Origin: Microvirga sp. 3-52
GTDB taxonomy: Bacteria; Pseudomonadota; Alphaproteobacteria; Rhizobiales; Beijerinckiaceae
DNA length: 64,000 bases
Reading direction: 5' to 3'
NCBI RefSeq assembly: GCF_018383585.1
Contig: NZ_JAHAMK010000005.1
Coordinates: 3,144 to 67,143 of the forward strand
Under the pieces are notes generated by a model, which searched no databases, was not told the DNA's origin, and saw only the letters and a program-made list of their open reading frames with translations. Below are positions 51,385-60,174 of this stretch, piece after piece. How positions within the stretch are numbered: position 1 is the stretch's first letter; every line of letters starts with the position of its first letter. The position numbers were made by a program, and so were the translations under genes.

Positions 51385-53163
51385 TCAGCTCGCCAGCGCC
51401 AGGGTTGCATCCTGCAGGAAGCCTGCACCGCCCATCACCGTTTCCTCCAGGCCTTTCGCCCCCACGGCGATGTTCTCGGCAAAGAAGCGGCAGAGCGCGA
51501 TGCGGCCCGTATGGGCCGGATCCGCATCGCCCGCGGCCGCCTGCGCGTTGGCCGCCAGCGCCATCTCGGCCAGAGCCGCCCCGCCCTGCGCCAGCGCGAA
51601 GAGCCTTAAATAGGGCGTTGCCCCGGCCAGCGCCTCGCTCTGCGCATTGGACGAAACCGCCTGCAGCAGGTAGCCGGTCGCCCGGTCGAGGCTCTCGATG
51701 GCATCGCGCAGGCGCGGTGCGGTGGCCCCGAAGGCGGGCGTGCTCTCCTTCAGCAGGCGCGTCACGGTAGCGCGCATGGAAGCGATCTGCGCCCGCACCG
51801 TCTCGCCGCCCGAGAGCGGCAGCTTGCGGATCACGAGATCGATGGCCTGGATGCCGTTGGTGCCCTCGTAGATCGGGGCGATGCGCGCATCGCGGAAATG
51901 CTGCGCGGCGCCCGTCTCCTCGATGAAGCCCATGCCGCCATGGACCTGCACGCCCAATGAGGCCACCTCCATGCCGATATCGGTCGAAAAGGCTTTCGCC
52001 ACGGGGGTCAAAAGGGAGGCACGCTCGTTGGCCTTCTTCCGGCGCGCCGGATCCTCTTCGAGATGCGCGCGATCGATGGCTTCCGCCGTCATGTAGCAGA
52101 TCGCCCGCGCCGAAGCGGTCAGCGCCTTCATGGTGAGCAGGTTGCGCTGCACGTCCGGATGAACGGCAATCGGGCTCATGCCCTCCGCGGCCCCGATGGC
52201 ACGGCCCTGCCTGCGCTCGTTGGCGTAGCCCAGCGCCTGCTGATAGGCGCGCTCGGCAATCGCCACGCCCTGCAGGCCGACTGCGAGGCGGGCGTTGTTC
52301 ATCATCGTGAACATGCAGGCGAGGCCGCGGTTCTCTTCGCCGACGAGCCAGCCGACGGCGCCGCCGCTGTCGCCGAAGATCATGGTGCAGGTGGGGGAGG
52401 CATGGATGCCGAGCTTGTGCTCGATGGAATGGCAGCGCACGTCGTTGCGCGTGCCGTCGGGCAGGAATTTCGGCACCAGGAAGAGCGAGATGCCGCGCGT
52501 GCCGGCCGGCGCGTCAGGCAAGCGCGCAAGCACGAGGTGGACGATGTTGTCGGTGAGATCGTGCTCGCCGTAGGTGATGAAGATCTTCTGGCCCGTGATC
52601 CGATAGGTGCCGTCGCCCGCAGGCTCGGCACGGGAGCGGATCGCCGCGAGATCGGAACCCGCCTGCGGCTCGGTGAGGTTCATGGTGGCGGTCCATTCGC
52701 CGGAGACGAGCTTTTCGAGATAGCGGCTCTTCAGGTCGTCCGAAGCATGGGAGGCGAGCGCCTCGATGGCGCCCATGGTCAGGACGGGGCCGATGCCGAA
52801 GGCCATGGAGGCCGAGTTCCACATCTCGACACAGGCAGAATTGAGCAGCGTCGGCAGGCCCTGGCCGCCGTATTCCACCGGACCGGGCAGTGCGTTCCAT
52901 CCCGCGTCGGTCCAGGCTTTGTAAGTTTCTTTCCAGCCCGGCGCTGTGGTCACCACGCCATCCTTGAAGGTCGCGCCAACCCGGTCGCCTTCCCGGTTGA
53001 GGGGCGCAATGACGTCATTGGCGAAGCGGCCCGCCTCCCCCAGGATGGTCTCGGCCAGATCGGCGGACAGGTCGCCGTAGACCCCGTCGGCCACGGCGCG
53101 GTCAAGGCCCGCCACATGCCGCATGGTAAACACGATGTCCGGGACAGGCGCGCGGTAGGTCAT
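51385..53163 (-). CDS. Acyl-CoA dehydrogenase (long form, about 590 aa)
   Basis: The 592-residue protein belongs to the long bacterial acyl-CoA dehydrogenase group (FadE5/DmdC-like). Motifs include WTATMNLTEPQAGSDLAAIR, GQKIFITYGEHDLTDNIVHL, HKLGIHASPTCTMIFGD, MFTMMNNARLAVGLQGVAIA, and LGVQVHGGMGFIEETGAAQH followed by RDARIAPIYEGTNGIQAIDL. This last carries the catalytic Glu in YEGTNGIQ. It introduces a double bond in an acyl-CoA using FAD. Start 53163 follows a GAGAGG sequence. The HSDL2-like SDR follows, suggesting joint use in degrading a fatty or branched acyl substrate (inference). Confidence 0.94.
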   Translation of the reverse strand: MTYRAPVPDIVFTMRHVAGLDRAVADGVYGDLSADLAETILGEAGRFANDVIAPLNREGDRVGATFKDGVVTTAPGWKETYKAWTDAGWNALPGPVEYGGQGLPTLLNSACVEMWNSASMAFGIGPVLTMGAIEALASHASDDLKSRYLEKLVSGEWTATMNLTEPQAGSDLAAIRSRAEPAGDGTYRITGQKIFITYGEHDLTDNIVHLVLARLPDAPAGTRGISLFLVPKFLPDGTRNDVRCHSIEHKLGIHASPTCTMIFGDSGGAVGWLVGEENRGLACMFTMMNNARLAVGLQGVAIAERAYQQALGYANERRQGRAIGAAEGMSPIAVHPDVQRNLLTMKALTASARAICYMTAEAIDRAHLEEDPARRKKANERASLLTPVAKAFSTDIGMEVASLGVQVHGGMGFIEETGAAQHFRDARIAPIYEGTNGIQAIDLVIRKLPLSGGETVRAQIASMRATVTRLLKESTPAFGATAPRLRDAIESLDRATGYLLQAVSSNAQSEALAGATPYLRLFALAQGGAALAEMALAANAQAAAGDADPAHTGRIALCRFFAENIAVGAKGLEETVMGGAGFLQDATLALAS

Positions 53164-53282
53164 CAACGTTTCCTCTCAAACACGGGGCTTTTCATGTTGA
53201 CGCGTGTTCTCGCGCCGTTAAACCCGCCCGGCAAGGGTAAATGCAGATGGGCAAATGCCCAATGGGCAGGGATAGTTTAGAC

Positions 53283-54272
53283 GTGAACGATCACGGGTCA
53301 ATGGGCCAAACGGAGCGTCTGACGGCTGATAAGGCGGGCCTTGTCCGGGCGGCCACCATTCTGCGGCGCGGCGGCCTCGTGGCGTTTCCGACCGAGACCG
53401 TCTACGGCCTCGGTGCCGATGCGACCGACGCGGAAGCCGTGGCCCGGATCTATGCCGCCAAGGAACGCCCGAGCTTCAACCCCCTGATCGCCCATGTGGA
53501 CAGCTTCCGGACCGCCCGCAGCCAGGGCATGTTCGACGAGACGGCGACGCGTCTGGCGGAGGCCCTCTGGCCCGGCCCCCTGACCCTTGTGGTGCCCGTG
53601 GCCCCGACCTGCACCATCTCCGATCTCGCCCGGGCCGGCCTCGACAGCATCGGCCTGCGCGTCCCGGCCCATCCCCTCGCCCATGCGCTTCTGGAACAGA
53701 CAGGCCGTCCGGTGGCAGCACCCTCGGCCAACCGCTCGGGCCGCGTGAGCCCGACCGATGCGGACCATGTCCTGGGCGATCTCGACGGGCGCATCGATGC
53801 GGTGCTCGACGGCGGCGCGGCGCAAGTCGGCGTCGAATCGACCATCGTGTCGTGTCTGGGTGGCGTGCCCCACCTGCTCAGGCCCGGCGGCGTTCCCCGC
53901 GAAGCCATCGAGGCTCTGATTGGAAGGCGGCTTGAGGACGGACCGGAGGCAGGCTCCAATCCGCTTGCCCCGGGCATGCTGGCCTCCCATTACGCGCCGC
54001 GCGCTCAGGTGCGTCTGAACGCGACGAACATCCGGCCTGGCGAGGCCGCGCTCCTATTCGGTGCCGAGACTCTTCCAGGAGCGGAAATGGCGCATGCCAC
54101 CCTGAATCTCAGCAAAAACGGCGACCTCGTGGAGGCCGCCGCTCATCTGTTTTCCTATCTCAGGCAGCTCGACGCGTCGGGTGTCGCGACCATTGCGGTA
54201 AGCCCCATGCCGGAAACCGGCCTGGGTGAGGCCATCAACGACCGCCTGAGGCGCGCCGCAGCGGAGCGGTGA
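53283..54272 (+). CDS. L-threonylcarbamoyladenylate synthase (Sua5 type)
   Basis: The 329-residue protein has the YrdC domain: ILRRGGLVAFPTETVYGLGA, AAKERPSFNPLIAHV, LAEALWPGPLTLVVPV, RPVAAPSANRSGRVSPTDA and VGVESTIVSCLG. The C-terminal Sua5 extension follows (PGMLASHYAPRAQVRL to VSPMPETGLGEAINDRLRRA). It makes threonylcarbamoyl-AMP for the t6A modification of tRNAs that read ANN codons. The start is uncertain: GTG 53283 has AGGGA about 11 bases upstream, ATG 53301 fits family N-termini, and the frame is open to 53241. It is divergent from the acyl-CoA dehydrogenase gene. Confidence 0.94.
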   Translation: MNDHGSMGQTERLTADKAGLVRAATILRRGGLVAFPTETVYGLGADATDAEAVARIYAAKERPSFNPLIAHVDSFRTARSQGMFDETATRLAEALWPGPLTLVVPVAPTCTISDLARAGLDSIGLRVPAHPLAHALLEQTGRPVAAPSANRSGRVSPTDADHVLGDLDGRIDAVLDGGAAQVGVESTIVSCLGGVPHLLRPGGVPREAIEALIGRRLEDGPEAGSNPLAPGMLASHYAPRAQVRLNATNIRPGEAALLFGAETLPGAEMAHATLNLSKNGDLVEAAAHLFSYLRQLDASGVATIAVSPMPETGLGEAINDRLRRAAAER

Positions 54273-54304
54273 TGTGCTCTGAGGGTTTTATCGAACCGCA
54301 ACAT

Positions 54305-54333
54305 GTCATCGCCGGCACAAGGCCGGCCATGAC
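54305..54333. repeat. Single hairpin of the intergenic repeat (hybrid A/B arm)
   Basis: GTCATCGCCGGC...GCCGGCCATGAC pairs an A-like left strand with a B-like right strand. It lies between the convergent Sua5 and wrbA genes. Confidence 0.75.
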
Positions 54334-54344
54334 GTGAGGAGTTC

Positions 54345-54947
54345 CTACTTCGCGGCGAGCTTCGCGGCGATCTGAGCCACGTGCCGGCCCTGGAAGCGGG
54401 CGCCGTCGAGGTCGATCTCGCTCGGCTGGCGCGAGCCGTCGCCGCCCGCGACGGTCGAGGCACCGTAGGGCGAGCCGCCGCGGATCTGGTCGACGCCCAT
54501 CTGGCCCTGGAAGGAGTAAGGCAGGCCGACGACCACCATGCCGTGATGCAGGAGCACCGGCAGCGTGGTGAGGATGGTAGCCTCCTGGCCGCCGTGCTGG
54601 GTGGCCGTGGAGGTGAAGACCGAGCCGACCTTGCCGATCAGCTTCCCCTGCGCCCACAGAGCGCCCGTCTGATCGAGGAAGTTCTTCATCTGCGCCGCCA
54701 TGGTGCCGTAGCGGGTCGGTGTGCCGAAGATGATCGCGTCGTATTCAGGCAGTTCCTCGACGGTGGCGATGGGAGCCTTCTGGTCGGTCTTGTAATGGGC
54801 GGCCTGAGCCACCTCGGTCGGGACGAGCTCCGGCACGCGCTTCACCACGACCTCGGCCCCGGTCTCGCGGGCACCTTCGGCGGCGGCATAGGCCATCTGC
54901 TCGATGTGCCCCCAGGACGAATAATACAGAACCAGAACCTTGGTCAT
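54345..54947 (-). CDS. wrbA: NAD(P)H:quinone oxidoreductase WrbA
   Basis: The 200-residue protein is a typical WrbA flavodoxin-like enzyme: [20 protein letters not shown] at the FMN phosphate loop, [40 protein letters not shown], and [20 protein letters not shown]. It reduces quinones by two electrons and forms tetramers. The start ([10 protein letters not shown]) is the family start. It is divergent from a LysR gene, with a possible operator at 55066-55091. This regulator-WrbA pairing suggests induction by quinones or oxidative stress (inference). Confidence 0.95.
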   Translation of the reverse strand: MTKVLVLYYSSWGHIEQMAYAAAEGARETGAEVVVKRVPELVPTEVAQAAHYKTDQKAPIATVEELPEYDAIIFGTPTRYGTMAAQMKNFLDQTGALWAQGKLIGKVGSVFTSTATQHGGQEATILTTLPVLLHHGMVVVGLPYSFQGQMGVDQIRGGSPYGASTVAGGDGSRQPSEIDLDGARFQGRHVAQIAAKLAAK

Positions 54948-55065
54948 GTGAACTCCGATCGGTTGAAATGGAACGCAGGGCGGCTGGCTTCCGGCCTCGT
55001 GTTGCCTTGGACCGGAAGAGCGTCGCCTGCTGTTGTTGGGCGAAATGGAGGATAAGCTTTCCCTG

Positions 55066-55091
55066 CTGCAAAACCAGTGTTAGATTTGCAG
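55066..55091. promoter_or_regulatory. Candidate LysR operator between wrbA and the LysR gene
   Basis: The inverted repeat CTGCAAA-N12-TTTGCAG lies in the 170-base divergent gap, 27 bases before the LysR start. A smaller TTGC-N6-GCAA follows downstream. LysR proteins typically bind such spaced dyads near their own start. Dyad seen; function inferred. Confidence 0.45.
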
Positions 55092-55117
55092 GACCTCTCT
55101 TGCGCGAATGCAAACCG

Positions 55118-56065
55118 ATGACCAAACAGCAGCATCTCGACTGGGACGATTTCAGGCTGGTGAAGATCATCGCCGAAGCCCATGGCCTTGCCGGTGCCGC
55201 CGAGCGGCTTGGCGTCAATCATTCGACGGTATTCCGCCGGCTCGGCCAGATGGAAGACAATCTCGGGGTCAAGCTCTTCGAGCGTCACCGGACGGGATAT
55301 GTCCTCACGCCTGCCGGCGAAGAGATGTCGGCGCTCGCCGAGCAGATGGACGAGAACGTCACCACCTTCACGCGCAAGCTCGCCGGCCAGGCCGTGGCTC
55401 CCACCGGAGAGTTGCGGGTCACCACCAACGACACGCTGCTCGTCCACCTTCTGACCCCGATCTTCGCGCGCTTCATCACGGCCTGCCCCGAGATGCGGCT
55501 CGACGTGGTGCTCGCCAATCAGGCGCTCAATCTGTCGAAGCGCGACGCGGACGTGGCGATCCGCGCGACCGATGATCCGCCGGAGACGTTGGTCGGGCGC
55601 CGCGTCGCGACGATTGCCTGGGCGATCTACGGACGGGTGGCGGATTTTCCCGCTGTTCGGGGGCCCGGCGATGTCAGCCTCGCCGACCTGTTCGACCGTC
55701 ACTGGGTCGCGCTCGGCGACAATCTGGCGACCATGAAGGTCTCCCGTTTCGTGCGCGAGCACGTGACGCCGGAGAATGTCGTCTACAAGGTCAACACGGT
55801 GCTCGGCCTCTCCGAGGCCGTTCAGGCCGGAACCGGCATCGGTCCCCTGCCCTGCTTCATCGCGGATTCGAATCCCGACCTCGTCCGACTGTCGGACATC
55901 AACCAGGATTTCTCGGCGGGCCTCTGGCTCCTGACCCATCCGGACCTGCGCCAATCGGCACGCGTGCGCGCCTTCATGGATTTCATGGCGGCTGAGATCG
56001 CCAAGCAGAAGAGATGGATCGAGGGGGCCGGGAGGAAAGTTGCGGCTCCTGCTCCAGCGGCTTGA
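55118..56065 (+). CDS. LysR family transcriptional regulator
   Basis: The 315-residue protein begins with the LysR winged helix: LDWDDFRLVKIIAEAHGLAG, AAERLGVNHSTVFRRLGQME and LGVKLFERHRTGYVLTPAGE. A periplasmic-binding-like effector domain follows (TGELRVTTNDTLLVHLLTPI, ADVAIRATDDPPETLVGRRV, GTGIGPLPCFIADSNPDL). It ends in an Ala/Pro/Lys-rich tail. LysR proteins are tetramers that activate a divergent target when a ligand binds. The target here is most likely wrbA. ATG 55118 starts the conserved part; the open frame reaches back to 54968. Confidence 0.92.
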   Translation: MTKQQHLDWDDFRLVKIIAEAHGLAGAAERLGVNHSTVFRRLGQMEDNLGVKLFERHRTGYVLTPAGEEMSALAEQMDENVTTFTRKLAGQAVAPTGELRVTTNDTLLVHLLTPIFARFITACPEMRLDVVLANQALNLSKRDADVAIRATDDPPETLVGRRVATIAWAIYGRVADFPAVRGPGDVSLADLFDRHWVALGDNLATMKVSRFVREHVTPENVVYKVNTVLGLSEAVQAGTGIGPLPCFIADSNPDLVRLSDINQDFSAGLWLLTHPDLRQSARVRAFMDFMAAEIAKQKRWIEGAGRKVAAPAPAA

Positions 56066-56092
56066 TTGTCGATTCTCAGCATCCCGGCTCGC

Positions 56093-56180
56093 GTCATCAC
56101 CGGCCTTGTGCCGGTGATCCCGATGCATGAAGCGCCGCGTTTCTCCGCAGCGGGATGGCCGGGACAAGCCCGGCCATGAC
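56093..56180 (+). repeat. Two-hairpin intergenic repeat (A arm, core, B arm)
   Basis: The A arm is TCACCGGCCTTGTGCCGGTGA, the core AAGCGCCGCG, and the B arm ATGGCCGGGACAAGCCCGGCC, bounded by GTCAT/ATGAC. It fills the convergent gap between the LysR and acuI-like genes. Confidence 0.85.
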
Positions 56181-56191
56181 GTGGGGAGTTG

Positions 56192-57181
56192 TCAGCCCGC
56201 GATCTCCACCACGACGCGGCCCCTGATCCTGCCCTCGACGATCTCGCGCCCGGCCTCGAGTACCCGATCGAGCGGGATCGTCGAGGTCATGGCCGCGAGC
56301 CTGTCGTGGTCGAGTTCGCGGGCGATCCGGCTCCAGGCTTCGATCCGCAGCGACTTCGGAGCCATCACCGAGTCGACCCCGAGCAGAGCCACGTTGCGCA
56401 GGATGAACGGCGCGACCGTAGTGGGAAGATCCATTCCGCCCGCCAAGCCGCAGGCGGCAATCGCACCGCCGTACTTCGTCATCGACAGGACATTGGCAAG
56501 CGTCGCGGAACCGACCGTGTCGACGCCCGCCGCCCAGCGCTCCTTTGCGAGCGGTCGAGATGGGCCGGCGAGTTCGCTGCGGTCGAGGATCTCGGCCGCT
56601 CCGAGACCTTTCAGATAATCGGCCTCCTCCGGCCGCCCGGTCGAGGCGATCACATGCCATCCGACCCCGGCGAGAAGCGCCACGGCGACCGACCCGACAC
56701 CGCCGACCGCGCCCGTGACGATGGCGGGACCGCGATCGGGGCGCAGCCCGTGGCGTTCCAACGCCATCATACAGAGCATCGCCGTGTAGCCCGCCGTACC
56801 GATGGCCATGGCCTGAAGCGGCGACAGACCCTGCGGCAGCGGGATCAGCCAGTCGCCTTTGACACGCACCTTCTCGGCATAGGCGCCGAGATGGGTTTCC
56901 CCTAAGCCCCACCCGTTGAGCACCACCGCGTCGCCAGGCTTGTACTCGGGGTTTGAGGAGGCTTCCACGGTGCCGACGAGATCGACGCCGGGAATCATCG
57001 GGAAGCGGCGCACCACCGGCGCCTTGCCGGTGATCGCGAGACCGTCCTTGTAGTTCAGCGTCGAATGCGACACGCGCACGGTCACGTCGCCGTCCATGAG
57101 CTCCGCCTCGTCGAACGCGCGGATTCCGACGCTCTGACCTGATTCGTTCCTGTCGATGACAATGGCCTTGAACGTGCTCAT
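56192..57181 (-). CDS. acuI: Acryloyl-CoA reductase-type MDR oxidoreductase (AcuI/YhdH family)
   Basis: The 329-residue protein belongs to the YhdH/AcuI branch of medium-chain dehydrogenases: VSHSTLNYKDGLAITGKAPV, RRFPMIPGVDLVGTVEAS, VVLNGWGLGETHLGAYAEKV and the NADPH motif VTGAVGGVGSVAVALLAGVG. No structural zinc Cys cluster is present, as expected. AcuI reduces toxic acryloyl-CoA to propionyl-CoA with NADPH. GGGGAGGA precedes start 57181. The MFS transporter lies 84 bases upstream on the same strand and could import a substrate leading to acrylate, but this link is only positional. Confidence 0.9.
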   Translation of the reverse strand: MSTFKAIVIDRNESGQSVGIRAFDEAELMDGDVTVRVSHSTLNYKDGLAITGKAPVVRRFPMIPGVDLVGTVEASSNPEYKPGDAVVLNGWGLGETHLGAYAEKVRVKGDWLIPLPQGLSPLQAMAIGTAGYTAMLCMMALERHGLRPDRGPAIVTGAVGGVGSVAVALLAGVGWHVIASTGRPEEADYLKGLGAAEILDRSELAGPSRPLAKERWAAGVDTVGSATLANVLSMTKYGGAIAACGLAGGMDLPTTVAPFILRNVALLGVDSVMAPKSLRIEAWSRIARELDHDRLAAMTSTIPLDRVLEAGREIVEGRIRGRVVVEIAG

Positions 57182-57265
57182 GCCGATTCCTCCCCTGCCC
57201 ATTTGTGGCGCGGAGGAGGATCACGGCAAGCTCGAAGGCCTTAGTCCTTCGCAGCAGAGGCTGGC

Positions 57266-58513
57266 TCACTCCGCAGGCTGAAGGGCCGGTCCGCGCACGA
57301 CCGGTTGCTCCTTGATCGGCAGGTTGATCAACGCGGAGGCGAGGCCCAGCAGAACCGAGAGCCACCAGACTGCGCTGTAATTGCCATTGATCTCGTAGAG
57401 CAGCCCGCCGAGCCACACGCCGAGGAAGCCTCCGACCTGGTGCGAGAAGAAGGCGAAGCCGTAGAGCATGGCCATGTAGCGGGTGCCGAACATCAGCATC
57501 ACGAGGGAGGACGTGGGCGGCACGGTGGAGAGCCAGAGCAGGCCGATGGAGATGCCGAACAGGATCGACGTCAGGGGCGTGGCCGGGACCAGGATGAAGG
57601 CGGCGATCGCCACCGAGCGGCCGAGATAGATCCAGGCGAGGAGCCAGCGCTTCGACATGCGGGTGGAGAGCCAGCCCGAGCCGAGGGAGCCGACCGCATT
57701 GGCAAGGCCGATGACCGCGAGCGTCCATCCGCCGACGGCGGCCGAGAGGCCGGCATCCTTCAGGTAGGCCGGCAGGTGCACGGTGATGAAGGCGAGCTGG
57801 AAGCCGCAGGTGAAGAAGCCGAGCACGAGCAGCACATAGGAGCGGTGCTGGAACGCCTCCGTCAGCGCCTGGCGGATCGATTGGTTCGGGAGCGCAGCCG
57901 CCCCTGCCTGGGCGGCATCAGCGGTCGGCCGCGTGGCGAGCGCGAGAGCCAGAGGCATGACGAGCAGCACGCTCGCGGCGAAGACCAGCAGGGCCTGCTG
58001 CCAGCCGAAGGAATCAATCAGCACGTTGCCGATGGGCGGGAACAGGAACTGGCCGAAGGAGCCTGCCGCCGTCCCAGCGCCGAAAGCCATGGGCCGCCAC
58101 TTCTCGGGCAGAAGCTTGCCGAAGGCGCCGAGCACCAGGTTGAACGAGCAGCCGGACAGACCGAAGCCGATGAGCACGCCCGCGCCGATATGCAGAACGC
58201 CCGGCGTGGTCGCATAAGCCATGACGACGAGACCGAGGGCATAGAGAAGCGCACCCACGCAGAGCACCCGGAACGCCCCGAATCGGTCCGCCACGGCCCC
58301 GGCGAAGGGCTGCCCCAAGCCCCAGAGCAGATTCTGGATCGCGATGGCGAAGCCGAACGTATCCCGGCCCCAGCCGAATTCGGTGATCATGGGGAGCTGA
58401 AACAGGCCGGCCGAAGCTCGCGGCCCGAAGGTGATCAGGGCGATCAGGCAGCCGCAGACGACAATGAGTTCCGGCGAGACGCGGGATTGAGCGGGGGAAG
58501 CGGACATGCTCAC
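57266..58513 (-). CDS. MFS transporter
   Basis: The 415-residue protein has 12 predicted membrane helices in two halves joined by a short cytoplasmic loop (RPTADAAQAGAAALPNQSIR). It has the MFS motif A-like sequence GAVADRFGAFRVLCVGALL between helices 2 and 3 and a second-half counterpart GSGWLSTRMSKRWLL. Features such as FGWGRDTFGFAIAIQNLLWG and MAMLYGFAFFSHQVGGFLG point to the oxalate/formate or monocarboxylate-like branch. A carboxylate substrate is therefore plausible but not shown. It may be co-transcribed with the acuI-like gene downstream. Confidence 0.9.
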   Translation of the reverse strand: MSMSASPAQSRVSPELIVVCGCLIALITFGPRASAGLFQLPMITEFGWGRDTFGFAIAIQNLLWGLGQPFAGAVADRFGAFRVLCVGALLYALGLVVMAYATTPGVLHIGAGVLIGFGLSGCSFNLVLGAFGKLLPEKWRPMAFGAGTAAGSFGQFLFPPIGNVLIDSFGWQQALLVFAASVLLVMPLALALATRPTADAAQAGAAALPNQSIRQALTEAFQHRSYVLLVLGFFTCGFQLAFITVHLPAYLKDAGLSAAVGGWTLAVIGLANAVGSLGSGWLSTRMSKRWLLAWIYLGRSVAIAAFILVPATPLTSILFGISIGLLWLSTVPPTSSLVMLMFGTRYMAMLYGFAFFSHQVGGFLGVWLGGLLYEINGNYSAVWWLSVLLGLASALINLPIKEQPVVRGPALQPAE

Positions 58514-58654
58514 GGCCCTTCGAGGGAAGCAGGGGTGCGCAGCCTAACCGAAGTCTCGCATCAGCAACATTGAAAGTTTGTAGGCTTTGGTATGACGCTT
58601 TGTGATGGATATGGCTGCGAGAAGGCCCCGGTTTTCTCACCTCGGACCCTTGGC

Positions 58655-60087
58655 TCAGACGACGAAGAAATCCTGGTGTCCGAGTTTCAGGTTCCTGCCG
58701 AGGGTGGCGATCTTCACCGGGGCGGCGGCGCCGGTGCCGTCCGCATCGTAGGAGAGCGCACCGGTCTTCCTGTCGTAGACGATCCGGTCCTCCCGGTCCT
58801 GCGCCCTCGAAGCCTTGATGAACATGTCGGCCGTGAACGCCTTCGGACGGGACGCACTGCCCGAACCCAGTTCGGTGAAGATCCTGTCGTCGAGCCGGAT
58901 CGAATCGTAGGTCGGATCGATGTCGTAGATCCGGTCGAGATTGCTCGCCTTGCTCGGCTTGCTGTCGAACACGAAGGCGTCCCGGCCCGCGCCGCCATAG
59001 AGCTTGTCGTTGCCTGCCCCCCATGGAGGATGTCGTTGCCGTCATCCCCGAGGAGCGTGTCGGCCCCGGCGTTGCCCTTGAGGCTGTTGGCGGCGGAATT
59101 GCCTTGAAGCCTGTCGGCAAAGCGTCCGCCGGTGGCGTTCTCGATCGTCACGCCATTGGCGATCGTGTAGCCGCCGGCAACCCCTTTTTCGTAGGAGGCG
59201 AAGCCGCCCGCATAGGAGTCGTCCTGGCGAAGGGTCGCGGCGCGCAGATCGATGAGGACGCCTGCGGATGCCTGCGCTGCGGTGATCGTATCCCGTCCGC
59301 CCGCATCCCAGAGGCAGAACCATCCCCGCTCATCGACTTTCAGGTTCCAGGTCGGCAACGCGTAGACATCGCCTCCCCGGCCGGTTTCCACGTTCTTCCC
59401 GTAGAGAGCCTGCAACGCGGCGATATCGAAAGCCCCGAGCCCCGCCTGGTTGCCGTAGGCCATGTCATAGCCGACACGATCCCATCCAGGGTTGTAGGAC
59501 ATGATCGTCCAGATGCCCTGGTTCAAACCGTTCGGCCCGGTTGAAAAGGGATCCGCAACGCCCGGAAAGGTCGTTGCGTCCTCGCGTGTCCCGCCATCGT
59601 GTGGATGCGCCAAGCCCATGCCGTGGCCCAGTTCGTGCAGCACGGTGTTGAGTCCGTCGCCGCCGAAATAAAGGCTGCTCCACGAGGGCACCGCAGGGTC
59701 GAAATACCCCCAGATCTGGTCACTGTCCGGCAATTCGTGCAGGCCGAGCGTGTTGCTGCCCAGGGCGGTCTTCCACCAGACGATATCGGCCTGTGCGACG
59801 GAACCAGCGAGTTCGAATTTCAGCCCGCAGACGCTTTCGTAAACCTGCGTCGCATAATCGAAGGCCGACTTCTCGGCGGCGGTCCACGTCTGAGCCGACG
59901 CGCCGCTCGTCAGGATATCGCCAGGGTCGTGAAGGGCATTGGCTGTCGCGAAATCTCCGCTTTGGCCGAACCAGACCTTGATCGGCCCGCTCGCGGCATT
60001 CCAGGCCGAGCCGCCCCAGATGAGGGCATCCAGATAGGCATTGCCATAACCGGAACCCGGAACAGACCCTCGGATGCTCGCCACCAT
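58655..60087 (-). pseudogene. Serralysin-type M10 metalloprotease with RTX repeats, frameshifted near the repeats
   Basis: The N-terminal frame from 60087 encodes a zinc metalloprotease with HELGHGMGLAHPHDG (HExxHxxGxxH) near residue 153 and the Met-turn WTIMSYNPG. A peptidase M10 C-terminal beta domain (GGRDTITAAQASAGVLIDLR) and the first RTX units (GNAGADTLLGDDGNDILHGG) follow. At a run of six C residues (59017-59022) the frame is lost; the continuation AGRDAFVFDSKPSKASNLDR to GHQDFFVV lies in another frame (58655-58972). One base added to the run would restore a complete protein with a typical type I secretion C-terminus (acidic residue then hydrophobics). Whether this is mutation, phase variation or a sequencing error cannot be told. 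GAAGG precedes the start. Confidence 0.85.
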
Positions 60088-60174
60088 TTCTTTGCCTTCA
60101 ACATCGCTCCTGAACGTTCTTAGTACAATATTACGCTTTTCAAAGTGCCGGAGCGCACGCCTGGTGAATTTTTC

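Noticed and set aside
56097..57728. Minus-strand ORF of 543 codons
   Set aside because: It runs across acuI and the MFS gene in another frame; no recognisable domain.
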